Source: Flavitalea plasmicola
GTDB taxonomy: Bacteria; Bacteroidota; Bacteroidia; Chitinophagales; Chitinophagaceae
Assembly (NCBI RefSeq): GCF_030546645.1
Contig: NZ_JAUOTO010000010.1
Coordinates: forward strand, 124,001-188,000
Direction: 5' to 3'
Length of the DNA: 64,000 bases
Of the stretch, positions 1-8,733 are shown piece after piece; position 1 is the stretch's first letter; each line of letters opens with the position of its first letter. Below the pieces are notes generated by a model that saw only the letters and a list, made by a program, of their open reading frames with translations, was not told where the DNA came from and ran no database searches. The position numbers were made by a program, and so were the translations under genes.

Positions 1-330
1 CCGGAGTTTACGGATACGCTGGCGGCCACGGGCAAATGGCTGCAGCAAAATGGCCAGACCATCTATGGTACTACAGGCAACCTGGTCGCTCCTCAGCAAT
101 GGGGCGTGGTGACAGGGAAAGGTAAAACGCTGTACGCCCATATCATTAAGCCTTCCGGGGCAGGTGCGTCCATCTTCATTCCCCTGACAGCGCAAAAGGT
201 ATCCGCTGTGGCGGCCTATGCGGGTAAAGGGAAATTAAAATTCAAGCAGGACGGGACAGGCGTGACGGTCTATCTGGAGGGGGTTACGATGGATGACATC
301 GATACGATTGTTCAGTTGGAGCTCAAATAG
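1..330 (+). CDS. Alpha-L-fucosidase (GH29), C-terminal fragment
   Basis: The reading frame is open from the first base and ends in TAG at 330, leaving 109 residues of a gene that starts outside the window. The pattern GKWLQQNGQTIYGT, then a Gly-Trp-Gly stretch and GKTLYAHI, is typical of the end of the GH29 barrel and the start of its C-terminal beta-sandwich, where family members read roughly 'G-WL--NGE-IYGT'. GH29 enzymes remove terminal alpha-L-fucose from glycans in the periplasm or outside the cell. The nucleophile and acid/base residues lie upstream and cannot be checked. A second, complete GH29 gene lies at 50302. Family call is fairly sure; substrate is unknown. Confidence 0.75.
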   Translation, partial: PEFTDTLAATGKWLQQNGQTIYGTTGNLVAPQQWGVVTGKGKTLYAHIIKPSGAGASIFIPLTAQKVSAVAAYAGKGKLKFKQDGTGVTVYLEGVTMDDIDTIVQLELK

Positions 331-332
331 GT

Positions 333-1268
333 TTAAGGCTCCATAGCTCTGACCTCGACAAAATAAATATCGCCCAGTCCATTGCCGGCGCTGCGCGACC
401 TCCGCTCAAATTGCTTTATGTCTTCCCGCTGTGGCAGCGCATCCGTAATTTTATTCCTGCTGCTGCCAAAGAAAAAATATTTACCGTCCCGGGTTACCTT
501 TCCTCCCCATTCTGTTGCCGATGAATTAATGGGCTCGGGGAGCTTCCTGGCTTTGCTCCATTTGCCGTCGACGCGATGGCTTATATAAAAATCCGCATTG
601 TAAAGTCCATTTGGATAGGTCGCCATAAAGATCAGGTAACTTTCGTCCGGGGCGATATAGGGCTCGTATTCATTGTCAACCGTATTGATGGAATCTCCTA
701 AATTCTCGGGTGGAGCGTATTTGCCATTGACCCATCTTGAAACATACAGATCCCCCCGGCCTTTGCCACCTTTCCTGCCTGAGCCGAAATAGAGATTGCC
801 ATTATCCGCCAGGGTGGGGAAGTATTCGCTGTTGCTGCTATTGATCGTGCTGTCTAAATGTACGGGCGTTCCCCAGCCATTGGGCGTAAGGGTCGTTTTC
901 CAGATATCCCAGTCGGGTTTCACCGGTTCGCCCTCATTGACGGGCCGGTTGGAAACAAAATAAAGGGTCTGGCCATCCCTGGTCACAAAAGGATCTGCAT
1001 CCAGGTATTTTCCGGAGAACGAAGCGATTTGCGGCGCCGACCACTTGCCATTCTTTTTATAGGACACGCAAATAGAGAAGAAATTTGCATCCGGAAGGCC
1101 TTTTAAAAAATACAAGGTATCTCCTGAGGGTGAAAATGCCGGATGGGTTTCGTAATCGCCTGTGGAGATAATCCCTTCTTCAAATATACGGGGTTGTGAC
1201 AGGGCGCTTTCGCTATAGCCAGTCAGCAATAGGACGGCCAGCAGGAGGAGGATGGTTCTTTGGGTCAT
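333..1268 (-). CDS. Secreted PD40/TolB-like beta-propeller protein
   Basis: This 311-residue protein starts with a signal peptide (MTQRTILLLLAVLLLTG, likely cut after ALSQ). At least five PD40-type repeats follow, each with a charged turn and a short hydrophobic strand: HPAFSPSGDTLYFLKG, DPFVTRDGQTLYFVSNRP, YFPTLADNGNLYFGSG, YEPYIAPDESYLIFMA and GKVTRDGKYFFFGSSRN. Such repeats form beta-propellers like that of TolB and are common in periplasmic or surface proteins of Bacteroidota. I see no OmpA-like or enzyme domain, so a binding or scaffold role is only inferred. The gene converges on the fucosidase fragment with two bases between stop codons. Confidence 0.8.
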   Translation of the reverse strand: MTQRTILLLLAVLLLTGYSESALSQPRIFEEGIISTGDYETHPAFSPSGDTLYFLKGLPDANFFSICVSYKKNGKWSAPQIASFSGKYLDADPFVTRDGQTLYFVSNRPVNEGEPVKPDWDIWKTTLTPNGWGTPVHLDSTINSSNSEYFPTLADNGNLYFGSGRKGGKGRGDLYVSRWVNGKYAPPENLGDSINTVDNEYEPYIAPDESYLIFMATYPNGLYNADFYISHRVDGKWSKARKLPEPINSSATEWGGKVTRDGKYFFFGSSRNKITDALPQREDIKQFERRSRSAGNGLGDIYFVEVRAMEP

Positions 1269-1397
1269 GAATGGAATTTGTGATTAAAAGTAGTGATTGC
1301 CGGGAAATCTGCCTCAATCCATCTCTCTCTTTCCCCAACTGATACACCCCATCCTTCCCCGGCCCGCGCCGGCATCCTAGCTTGGCGGAAAAAAGAT

Positions 1398-2735
1398 ATG
1401 AAAATCCTTTTCGCCAATTTCCCTGCGGACGGTCACTTCAACCCCCTGACAGGACTGGCCATCCACCTGCAGGAGCAGGGACACGAAGTGCGCTGGTATA
1501 CCTCGCAGGTCTATGCCCCGAAGCTCCGGCAGATGCAGATCGCCCATTATCCTTTCAAAAGAGCCATGGACCTCTCCGGTGATCACCTGGAAGAGCTCTT
1601 CCCCGAGCGCAACAAGAAGACCTCCCAGCTCAGCAAGCTGAAATTCGACCTTATCAATGCCTTTATTTTAAGAGGCCCCGAATATTACGCGGATATTCAG
1701 GAGATCCGAAAGGAATACGCTTTCGATCTCCTGGTGGCCGACTGCGCTTTCACGGGCACGCCGTTCGTAAAGGACCTGATGAAGATCCCCACCGTATCCA
1801 TCGGGGTATTCCCCTTGACGGAAACTTCCAAAGATCTGCCTCCGGCCGGTCTGGGCATGACGCCCTCCGGCTCCCTCATCGGAAAAGCCCGCCAGGCGCT
1901 GCTTCGCCGGTTTGCCAACACGGTGATCTTCCGCGAGCCCAACCGGGTGCTCTATCAACTGCTGGATGAATACAAGATACCGCACAATAGCGAATCACTC
2001 TTCGATATGATCATCCGGAAATCCGACCTGCTTTTACAGATCGGCACGCCGGGATTTGAGTATTACCGCAGCGACCTGGGCGAGAACATCCGCTTCGTCG
2101 GAGCGCTGCTGCCGCACACGGGGACAAAGCAGCGTCCCCGCTGGTATAATGAAAAATTACGGGAATACAGGAAGATAGTGCTGGTGACCCAGGGCACCGT
2201 GGAGAAAGACGTCACCAAGATCATCGTCCCCACGCTGGAGGCTTTTAAGAGTTCCGACACCCTGGTGATTGCCACTACAGGCGGCAGCGGTACCCAGCAG
2301 CTGCGTGATCGCTATCCTTATAAGAACATCATCATAGAGGATTTCATTCCTTTCTCCGACGTCATGCCCTATGTGACGGCCTATGTCACCAACGGGGGCT
2401 ACGGCGGCACCATGTTGGGGATCATGAACAAACTGCCCATGGTGGTAGCGGGTGTGCATGAAGGAAAGAACGAGATCTGCGCCCGGGTGGGTTATTTCAA
2501 ACTGGGGATCAACCTGCGGACGGAACGCCCGACGCCGCGGCAGATCCAGGATGCAGTGAACAGGATCATCATGGACGACGAATACAGGGCCAATGTAAAA
2601 GAGCTGGCCGCTGAGTTTGCCCGGTTCAATCCCTACGAACGCTCGGCGCGCTGTATCGCAAGCCTTGCAAAGAAGACGAACAACAATCCATCCGCCAAAC
2701 TGCACAGCTCATACGTCATCCCCTTCTCCAGCTAA
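1398..2735 (+). CDS. GT1-type (UGT/MGT-like) glycosyltransferase
   Basis: A 445-residue cytosolic glycosyltransferase of the GT-B fold. The start at 1398 is chosen because MKILFANFPADGHFNPLTGL is the usual N-terminal strand and the catalytic-His loop of UGT-like enzymes (His about residue 12); the open frame extends 35 codons upstream but reads as unstructured, Pro-rich sequence. The C-terminal half carries the nucleotide-sugar region: VLVTQGTVEKD, then DFIPFSDVMPYVTAYVTNGG and the glycine-rich stretch with YGGTMLGIMNKLPMV, replacing the classical HGG by NGG. The donor is likely a UDP- or TDP-sugar and the acceptor a small lipophilic molecule (family knowledge). A distant relative is at 8734. 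Confidence 0.85.
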   Translation: MKILFANFPADGHFNPLTGLAIHLQEQGHEVRWYTSQVYAPKLRQMQIAHYPFKRAMDLSGDHLEELFPERNKKTSQLSKLKFDLINAFILRGPEYYADIQEIRKEYAFDLLVADCAFTGTPFVKDLMKIPTVSIGVFPLTETSKDLPPAGLGMTPSGSLIGKARQALLRRFANTVIFREPNRVLYQLLDEYKIPHNSESLFDMIIRKSDLLLQIGTPGFEYYRSDLGENIRFVGALLPHTGTKQRPRWYNEKLREYRKIVLVTQGTVEKDVTKIIVPTLEAFKSSDTLVIATTGGSGTQQLRDRYPYKNIIIEDFIPFSDVMPYVTAYVTNGGYGGTMLGIMNKLPMVVAGVHEGKNEICARVGYFKLGINLRTERPTPRQIQDAVNRIIMDDEYRANVKELAAEFARFNPYERSARCIASLAKKTNNNPSAKLHSSYVIPFSS

Positions 2736-2746
2736 GGAGCCGGAGA

Positions 2747-2754
2747 TACTTTTG
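2747..2754 (+). promoter_or_regulatory. -7 promoter element TACTTTTG
   Basis: TACTTTTG matches the Bacteroidota -7 consensus TAnnTTTG exactly and lies 41 bases before the lipoprotein start at 2795. I see no TTG at the usual -33 distance, so the call rests on one element and its position. Confidence 0.45.
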
Positions 2755-2794
2755 CCTCATCATTAAAAAAACACCAATATTAAATTTACAGACA

Positions 2795-3583
2795 ATGAAA
2801 AAAGTAGTCTTACTGTTGATCGCCGGAGCGCTCGGGATCGTCTCCTGTAAAAAGGACCATGACCATCCACAGGCGAAAATTTTTAAGGGCCCTGTTTCCA
2901 AATTCCAGCACGGCTCCGCATGGACCTGGTATGAAGTGGATGGAAAGAACAAGCCGCTGCGTCTCGGCGTCTCTATCGATGCTGCGGCGATGAACTCCCT
3001 GGACACCAGCCATTCCGGGGACGGCGATCATCATCATGAGAACATGATCTCCCTGCTCTTCCCTTCCCAGGCGAAGGATACCGTACCTTTCCTTCACTTC
3101 GGATTAGATTGGAACCCGCACGGACACGAACCTGCAGGTATCTATGATAAGCCTCATTTCGATTTCCACTTCTATATGATCAGCGAGGCGGAAACGAATG
3201 CCATCCCCCTGTACGAAGATGCGCCCGAAAAATTCGATCATTATCCTGATGCATCTTTCATGCCGCAGAACTATATACCGACTCCCGGCGGTGTACCCCA
3301 GATGGGCGCGCACTGGGTGGATGTAACCTCTCCCGAGTTCAATGGCCAGGGGTTTTCCCAAACCTTTCTCATGGGCTCCTATGACGGACAGGTGATCTTC
3401 TACGAGCCGATGATCACGAAGGAATTCATTGACACGCACAGCAGCTTTGTACGGCCCGTGCCAAGACCTGCCAAAGTGCAGAAGAACGGCTATTATCCAA
3501 CGAAGATGCGCCTGGAGACGGCTTCGGACGGCACGTTGAATATTGTTCTGGAAGAATTTGAGTTTCGCAGTCAGTCCCTGTGA
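2795..3583 (+). CDS. Lipoprotein, TTHB210-like (DUF5602) domain
   Basis: A 262-residue lipoprotein: MKKVVLLLIAGALGIVSCKK has a basic start, hydrophobic core and lipobox with Cys18. The mature part is rich in His, Asp and aromatic residues (SGDGDHHHEN, LDWNPHGHEPAGIYDKPHFD, FDFHFYMI), a pattern I associate with the TTHB210-like/DUF5602 family, whose structure is known but whose function is not. The clustered His residues suggest metal binding, which is inference. A perfect -7 promoter element precedes it, and it converges on the PepSY gene, with a strong hairpin between them. Confidence 0.65.
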   Translation: MKKVVLLLIAGALGIVSCKKDHDHPQAKIFKGPVSKFQHGSAWTWYEVDGKNKPLRLGVSIDAAAMNSLDTSHSGDGDHHHENMISLLFPSQAKDTVPFLHFGLDWNPHGHEPAGIYDKPHFDFHFYMISEAETNAIPLYEDAPEKFDHYPDASFMPQNYIPTPGGVPQMGAHWVDVTSPEFNGQGFSQTFLMGSYDGQVIFYEPMITKEFIDTHSSFVRPVPRPAKVQKNGYYPTKMRLETASDGTLNIVLEEFEFRSQSL

Positions 3584-3618
3584 TCTGTCTGATCCGCCTG
3601 ATTGGATGGATGCACTTG

Positions 3619-3640
3619 AGAGCCCGCTTACGCGGGCTCT
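3619..3640. terminator. GC-rich hairpin between convergent genes
   Basis: AGAGCCCGC pairs perfectly with GCGGGCTCT around a TTAC loop. The loop contains the TAA stop of the reverse-strand PepSY gene, so the hairpin straddles its end. Neither flank has a clear T run; it may act as a weak shared terminator or protect mRNA 3' ends. Confidence 0.5.
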
Positions 3641-4875
3641 TCCTGTAATTCCTGTCTGTTCTTCACCACAGCGATCGTTTTACCTTTTTTGTTCCTTCTT
3701 CCCCACCAGATGATGACCCCTGTTACGGGCAGGCTGGTGGCTATCAGGCAGGCAATGAAGTATAAGATCTTGGATAGAGTGCCAAATAATTCGCCCGTAT
3801 GGATGGGCTTGATCAACGTGACGATCTTCTGTCCCAGCGTCTTGTCGCTGAAACGGTCGAGCTTTACAATGGCGCCGGTGTATTGGTCGAGGAATATACG
3901 GTCGATGGCCGCTGAAGCAAAGAAGCCTTCCTGCATTTTTTGGATGTTGAATACACCCGTTGCGTTCTTCGGTAAGGTGACCCTGGTTATGCCTTCATAA
4001 GGAAAAAGCGCTTCAGACCTGGCGAGGGCGGTCTCAAGGGTCATTGACCTGGCAGTGTCGGAGGCGACACGGGAAGTCAGCTCGTTGTCGGCGCCTTTTT
4101 TCACCGGCTGCACGCCCAGGGCCCGGGAGAAACCGGCCTTGTACCAATCAAAGGCCATCGCAGGTCCCGTCAAAGCCATGATGGTGATGAACAGAAAGGT
4201 ATAAAATCCGACTGCCTTGTGGAGGTCAAAGTTCAACCGTTTGGGCGTAGCGTCGAATTTTATCCTGAACCCCTGTTTCCAGGCACGGCGGCTCTTCCAG
4301 CTTCTTAACTTGGCAGGCAGCCATAAGATAATGCCGGAGATCTGTAAAAATATCATCAGGATGGCCGCTGTTCCGGTGATGGCGGTCCCAATATCGTGGT
4401 TGCTGATCAGCAGCCAGCGATGCAATTGCAGAACGGTGTTGAAAAATACAAAGCTGGTCGATTGGGCGTCGCCCTGGACCCGGCCTGTATAAGGATTGAC
4501 GAGGAAATTCGAGATTTTAGGTTTTGCTTTCGGACCTTTCGCCATATTCCCCTTTCCTCCTTTCTTGCCCGGCTCCTTCTCCTGCATGCTAAAGATCCAG
4601 GCCTGTGTTTTGCTGGAAGGAATGGTGACGGCGGTGGTGGTAAGTCCTTTCTGCTCTTTTTCGAGGAGGGAGGTCAGCGTCGCCATGGGCAAAGGAAATG
4701 CGTTGGCAGGAAGGGTGACGTGGAACTTGTCCTCGTCTACCCATTGGGTTATTTCACGGTTGAAAACATAAATGGTCCCGGTCAGGCAAATGATAAAAAG
4801 GAAGAGGGCACAGGGGATACCAACCCAGAGATGCATGACGTGTATGATCTTCCTAAAGCTTGTTCTTTTCTTCAT
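3628..4875 (-). CDS. PepSY-associated transmembrane protein
   Basis: A 415-residue inner-membrane protein of the PepSY_TM family. Four hydrophobic segments are visible: about 13-35 (preceded by the family-typical HVMHLWVG), 155-180 (HRWLL then a long apolar run), 218-242 (LHKAVGFYTFLF) and 365-390, ending in a basic tail. A periplasmic PepSY region lies between segments 1 and 2, with a Gly/Lys-rich linker about residues 97-120. Relatives are often coupled to TonB siderophore receptors or reductases and proposed to reduce ferric chelates using haem ligated by the conserved His. No receptor is adjacent here, so the partner is unknown. It is divergent from 5066. Confidence 0.85.
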   Translation of the reverse strand: MKKRTSFRKIIHVMHLWVGIPCALFLFIICLTGTIYVFNREITQWVDEDKFHVTLPANAFPLPMATLTSLLEKEQKGLTTTAVTIPSSKTQAWIFSMQEKEPGKKGGKGNMAKGPKAKPKISNFLVNPYTGRVQGDAQSTSFVFFNTVLQLHRWLLISNHDIGTAITGTAAILMIFLQISGIILWLPAKLRSWKSRRAWKQGFRIKFDATPKRLNFDLHKAVGFYTFLFITIMALTGPAMAFDWYKAGFSRALGVQPVKKGADNELTSRVASDTARSMTLETALARSEALFPYEGITRVTLPKNATGVFNIQKMQEGFFASAAIDRIFLDQYTGAIVKLDRFSDKTLGQKIVTLIKPIHTGELFGTLSKILYFIACLIATSLPVTGVIIWWGRRNKKGKTIAVVKNRQELQEEPA

Positions 4876-5065
4876 ATATGTTTTGCGCCGTAAAAGACGG
4901 GCAAAAAAAGCTAAAATCCGGAGAAAAGTCAGCCCGGATACGGAAATTGACTTTCGCGATAGGGAATTAATGGTTAGCCGCTGATTTTTAGGTTAGTAAA
5001 CGGTATTTGTCATAAAATAATTACATTACGGCGCTTTAGCTATTATTAAAATAAATAATCTTTCC

Positions 5066-5908
5066 ATGAACCGTGTAAAGCTTCTATCAGCAGCGATCAT
5101 AACGGCTGCACTAGCCACATCCTGTAGCAACAGCGAATCCAAAAAGGAAGACCAGTCTTCTGATTCGACGAAGGTGATTGCCCCGGCATTAAAGGAAGAG
5201 ACCGTGACCATCCAGGCCGATGGCGCTTCCCTTGTCAGCTACATTGTGTATGACGATTCCGTTAAGACCAAACGACCGGCTGTGCTGGTGGTCCCCGAAT
5301 GGTGGGGATTGAATGACTATCCTAAGATGCGTGCGAGGGAGTTGGCAAAGCTGGGTTATGTGGCCCTGGCCGTGGACATCTACGGCGACGGGAAGATCGC
5401 CGACAACCCGGATAGCGCCGGCGCCTGGTCCAAGCCTTTCTATATGCACCCTGAAAAGGCCAAGGCGCGCATCGACGCGGCCATTGCCAAAGTCAAGACC
5501 TATCCCCAGGTGGACACCGCGAACATTGGCGCCATCGGTTACTGTTTTGGCGGCGGCATCCTTATCAATACGGCCCGGCTGGGCGATGAGCTGAAAGCCG
5601 TCGTCAGCTTCCACGGCAGCCTGCTGGGTACCCCTGCGAAGAAAGAGCTGCTGAAGACAAAGCTACTGGTGCTGCATGGCAATGCGGACTCGTTTGTCAA
5701 TCCCCAGGTGGCTCAGTTCAAAAAGCAGATGGACTCCATCGGCGCAGATTATAAGTTCATCGGTTATGACAGTGCTACGCATGCTTTTACCAACCCGGCC
5801 TCTACAGAAAATGGGAAGAAGTTCAAGATGCCCATCGCATACAATGCCAAGGCGGACACCGCGTCCTGGAAGGAAATGGAGACTTTTTTTAGTGCGACGC
5901 TGAAATAG
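5066..5908 (+). CDS. Dienelactone hydrolase family lipoprotein
   Basis: A 280-residue alpha/beta hydrolase of the dienelactone hydrolase family, predicted to be lipid-anchored at Cys20 (lipobox LATSC). The nucleophile elbow is GYCFGGG with Cys160, as in true dienelactone hydrolases; Asp208 (HGNADSFV) and His239 (SATHAFTNP) complete the Cys-Asp-His triad. PEWWGLNDY near residues 77-85 is the family oxyanion-side motif. A periplasmic or membrane location is unusual for aromatic catabolism, so the substrate may be another ester or lactone. The gene stands alone with a strong terminator behind it. Confidence 0.88.
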   Translation: MNRVKLLSAAIITAALATSCSNSESKKEDQSSDSTKVIAPALKEETVTIQADGASLVSYIVYDDSVKTKRPAVLVVPEWWGLNDYPKMRARELAKLGYVALAVDIYGDGKIADNPDSAGAWSKPFYMHPEKAKARIDAAIAKVKTYPQVDTANIGAIGYCFGGGILINTARLGDELKAVVSFHGSLLGTPAKKELLKTKLLVLHGNADSFVNPQVAQFKKQMDSIGADYKFIGYDSATHAFTNPASTENGKKFKMPIAYNAKADTASWKEMETFFSATLK

Positions 5909-5947
5909 GCCGATAGGCCGAAGGTAATCCCGGCTTTCCACCGGGGA

Positions 5948-5989
5948 GGACAAAGCAGGAATATCCCCGCTTTGTCCTTTTTTATTTTT
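5948..5989 (+). terminator. Rho-independent terminator
   Basis: GGACAAAGC pairs perfectly with GCTTTGTCC across a 12-base loop and is followed by TTTTTTATTTTT. It lies 40 bases after the dienelactone hydrolase stop and is the clearest intrinsic terminator in the window. Confidence 0.9.
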
Positions 5990-6157
5990 CGCCAGCCTGG
6001 TAGGTATAGTCCAGTTCTTTTAAGACGGTCTATTGCGTACTCACTGAGGCATTTTTAAACCGGGTTTATCCGGACAATAATAATTTTTTAAAGTAAATTG
6101 CTTGCCCGGACAGAACTGACTAGCTCAAGGTCACTAAATAAAGATTACCCAGGATCT

Positions 6158-6580
6158 ATGAAAGTCAACAATCATCTTTATAGAACGACTGTTCAGGCAT
6201 CATTAAGGATGCTTGGCTGTTGCGGAATGTTACTCCTTTCTATTTTACATGCCAAAGCACAAACAGATAAGCGCATGATCCGTATAGCCAAAATTGAAGT
6301 TGATTCGACACAACTCAAGGAATATAATGCAGCTCTGAAAGAGCAGATGCAAACGGCTGTCCGGCTGGAGCCTGGGGTGTTGACTTATTATGCAGTCGCC
6401 GACAAAAAAGACCCTTCGCGTATAACTATCCTGGAGATCTACGCCGACAGCGCTGCTTACCAAAAACACATTGTTACGCCTCACTTTAAAAAGTACAAGG
6501 CTACCGTCGAACACATGGTAAAGAAATTGGAACTGGTAGACGTTAACCTCATCGGGAGTGCAAAGCAGCCGGGGTTATAG
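6158..6580 (+). CDS. Secreted ABM-domain (antibiotic biosynthesis monooxygenase-like) protein
   Basis: A 140-residue protein with an N-terminal signal peptide (basic MKVNNHLYRTT, apolar CCGMLLLSILHAKAQ) and one ABM dimeric alpha/beta-barrel domain: RIAKIEVDSTQLKEYNAAL, then EPGVLTYYAVADKKDPSR, ILEIYADSAAYQKHI and PHFKKYK. That order is standard for the YgiN/ABM family, some members of which oxidise quinols or polyketides without cofactors. The start at 6158 is preferred because a signal peptide follows directly; the frame is open to 6098. Export of an ABM protein is less common and the substrate is unknown. Confidence 0.8.
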   Translation: MKVNNHLYRTTVQASLRMLGCCGMLLLSILHAKAQTDKRMIRIAKIEVDSTQLKEYNAALKEQMQTAVRLEPGVLTYYAVADKKDPSRITILEIYADSAAYQKHIVTPHFKKYKATVEHMVKKLELVDVNLIGSAKQPGL

Positions 6581-6744
6581 AACATTAACAGACACCTTAA
6601 CCTGGCCCGCAAGATCGCCTGGTCCGTGAATAAATGGATGAGTCGACCGGGTGTGTTACTAAATCATCGCTTTTTCCACCAGCCACCATCAGACGATGTA
6701 AGGTTGAAAGGCGGGTGGGAAGAGACCATAAAACTAAAGCTTCT

Positions 6745-7671
6745 TCAATTAAACGACTGTCTGAATTCCAAAGGAGAAAGGTTCGTCTTTAACTTGAACA
6801 GCTTACTGAATGACTGGGGATACACAAAACCTAGCTCATAAGCGATCTCGCTGATGGAGAGGTCGGTAGTCGAAAGCCTATCTTTGGCCTTCTCGATTAT
6901 TTTGTCCTGTATATACTGCTGGGTGGTTTTACCGGTCAACATCTTCAGGAGGCCTGTGAGATAATTGGGCGATACGTTCAACTCGCTGGAAATATATTTC
7001 ACCGTGGGAATTCCCTTTTGCGTCAGATCCCTGGCTGTGAGGGAGGTTTCCAGGAACTGATCGAGCCGGTCGACGAGGGTATGGTTGCTGATCTTTCGGG
7101 TGATGAACTGCCGGTGATAAAAGCGATCGGCGTAGTTCAACAGGGACTCGATCAGGGAAATGGTAATGTCCTGGCTGAACTGATCGATATTCGTGCGATA
7201 TTCCTGTTGAATGTTGTGAATGAGTCCGGTGACCGTTGCTTCCTCCTTTTCCGACAGGAACAGCGCCTCCGTGACCGAATAATCGAAGAATGGATATTGC
7301 CTGATCTTACGCGCAAGGGAAGTCTTCCAGAGGAAATCGGGATGGACCAGGAGCACCCATCCCGACATGTCGGCGCCATCATACCGAGCCGGGTCAAAGC
7401 CAAATATCTGACCGGGCGCCATAAAGCTCAGCACGCCCTCGTCGAAGTCATATTCCTGATGGCCGTATTTCATTTTCGTGTTAGGAGGAAGGCACCGCTT
7501 TAATGCGATGAAATAGAAGTCGGTCACGAGGACTTTAGGCACATCCCCGGGGAGCTGTTTGATGGGGGCAATATCGATCACGCTGATCAGCGGATGCTCC
7601 GGTTTAGGAAACCCTCTCAGCTGATGCAACTGACTAATAGACGTTATTTTGAAAGGCGGATTATAGGCCAT
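6745..7671 (-). CDS. AraC family transcriptional regulator
   Basis: A 308-residue regulator with an N-terminal cupin-like sensing half and a C-terminal AraC DNA-binding domain (about 205-305). The first helix-turn-helix is seen in VKYISSELNVSPNYLTGLLK and the second in SISEIAYELGFVYPQSFSKL, closed by the conserved phrase NLSPLEFRQSFN (F-K---G-SP-EFR type). The gene begins 11 bases after the stop of the NAD(P)-binding protein gene, in the same direction, so the two very likely form an operon and the regulator probably controls its own partner. Effector unknown. Confidence 0.9.
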   Translation of the reverse strand: MAYNPPFKITSISQLHQLRGFPKPEHPLISVIDIAPIKQLPGDVPKVLVTDFYFIALKRCLPPNTKMKYGHQEYDFDEGVLSFMAPGQIFGFDPARYDGADMSGWVLLVHPDFLWKTSLARKIRQYPFFDYSVTEALFLSEKEEATVTGLIHNIQQEYRTNIDQFSQDITISLIESLLNYADRFYHRQFITRKISNHTLVDRLDQFLETSLTARDLTQKGIPTVKYISSELNVSPNYLTGLLKMLTGKTTQQYIQDKIIEKAKDRLSTTDLSISEIAYELGFVYPQSFSKLFKLKTNLSPLEFRQSFN

Positions 7672-7682
7672 AAGCGCGTTGT

Positions 7683-8543
7683 TTAGTCGGTGGCATACCA
7701 GGTGGCGTATTCCTTTGCAAAGTCCCGCAGCTTGACTTTCCCTAATACGGGCCTGTTAAGGTAGTAATCTTTTTGCGGTTTCCCGCTATGGTTAAGGGAT
7801 TGCATCTCCACCATGAAATGTGCAAACGGAGTGGCTATACCCATGGCTTCCAGCCCCTGAAGCATTTGCTCGTCTGACAGGATGATCCATTGAAGATCGG
7901 GCTTACCGATGGCTTCCCCGATGATCCTTGCCGCCTGGTTGCAGGTCAGCTCATCACTGGCGACGTAGCGAATTTTTTTCCCGGTCACCGGGGTGACGAT
8001 CTCATCGGCAATGGCGTCGGCGATGTCATCGGGGGAGACGAATGCGATCATGTCCTCTCCGCCATAATTGGCAGCGATGAATCCCTGGTTTTTAATCATG
8101 CCTTTGAGACTATAGAAGTTGGTATAGAAGGAGCCGGGGCGCATAAGGGTGATGCTGACCCCCGGGAGGTCGTTCCATTTGTCTTCGGGGTGCTGCGACC
8201 GGAGCAGGTGCGCGACCCAGCCGCTGAGTACTACTACACGTTGTACGCCGGACCGGTGGACAGCCTGTATGTAGTTGTCGATATTCCGAGACCAGGCATT
8301 CAAATCCGGATCCGAAAAGTTAAGCGGATTCATGCAATACACCGCGTCTGTGCCGGTGAAGGTGCTGGTGAGGAAGTCAGCGTCCTGGATAGTACCGATT
8401 GCAGGGATGGCCCCAAGTGATTCGATGGCTTGGCGCTTTTCCGTGTTAGAACTGATGACCGTGACGGTATGTCCCTTTTGCACCAGGTTGATGGCCAGCG
8501 GCTTGCCGATGTTTCCCAAAGATCCTGTAATGACAATTTTCAT
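7683..8543 (-). CDS. NmrA-like NAD(P)-binding oxidoreductase
   Basis: A 286-residue atypical short-chain dehydrogenase. The N-terminus MKIVITGSLGNIGKPLA holds the Rossmann glycine motif GxxGxxG right after the first strand. The pattern matches NmrA/YtfG-type proteins that act as NAD(P)H:quinone reductases or redox sensors: SSNTEKRQAIESLGA, GTIQDADFL, TGTDAVYCMNPLNF, RVVVLSGW and LMRPGSFYTNF. The usual SDR YxxxK pair is not evident, which favours the NmrA-like subgroup. It is the first gene of an operon with the AraC regulator, and is divergent from the glycosyltransferase at 8734. Confidence 0.85.
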   Translation of the reverse strand: MKIVITGSLGNIGKPLAINLVQKGHTVTVISSNTEKRQAIESLGAIPAIGTIQDADFLTSTFTGTDAVYCMNPLNFSDPDLNAWSRNIDNYIQAVHRSGVQRVVVLSGWVAHLLRSQHPEDKWNDLPGVSITLMRPGSFYTNFYSLKGMIKNQGFIAANYGGEDMIAFVSPDDIADAIADEIVTPVTGKKIRYVASDELTCNQAARIIGEAIGKPDLQWIILSDEQMLQGLEAMGIATPFAHFMVEMQSLNHSGKPQKDYYLNRPVLGKVKLRDFAKEYATWYATD

Positions 8544-8733
8544 GGTTTGCTTTTTTACTTCTGCAAAGCTCCCTATCTGGCCAGAGAAGAATATAGCTCA
8601 ATCCACGGTTGTTGTAGCCCAAAAAATATGTCTGACCCATACGCTGCTTTCCTGCTCTTCAAAGTAAGCCATCAAAACCAGGCTGTTTTGGGGGCGGCGG
8701 CGAGTGTCGTATATTTATGCACTGTCTTTCTAA

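Noticed and set aside
1293-1397. N-terminal extension of the glycosyltransferase
   Set aside because: Low-complexity Pro/Ser stretch before the canonical first strand; the ATG at 1398 fits the family.
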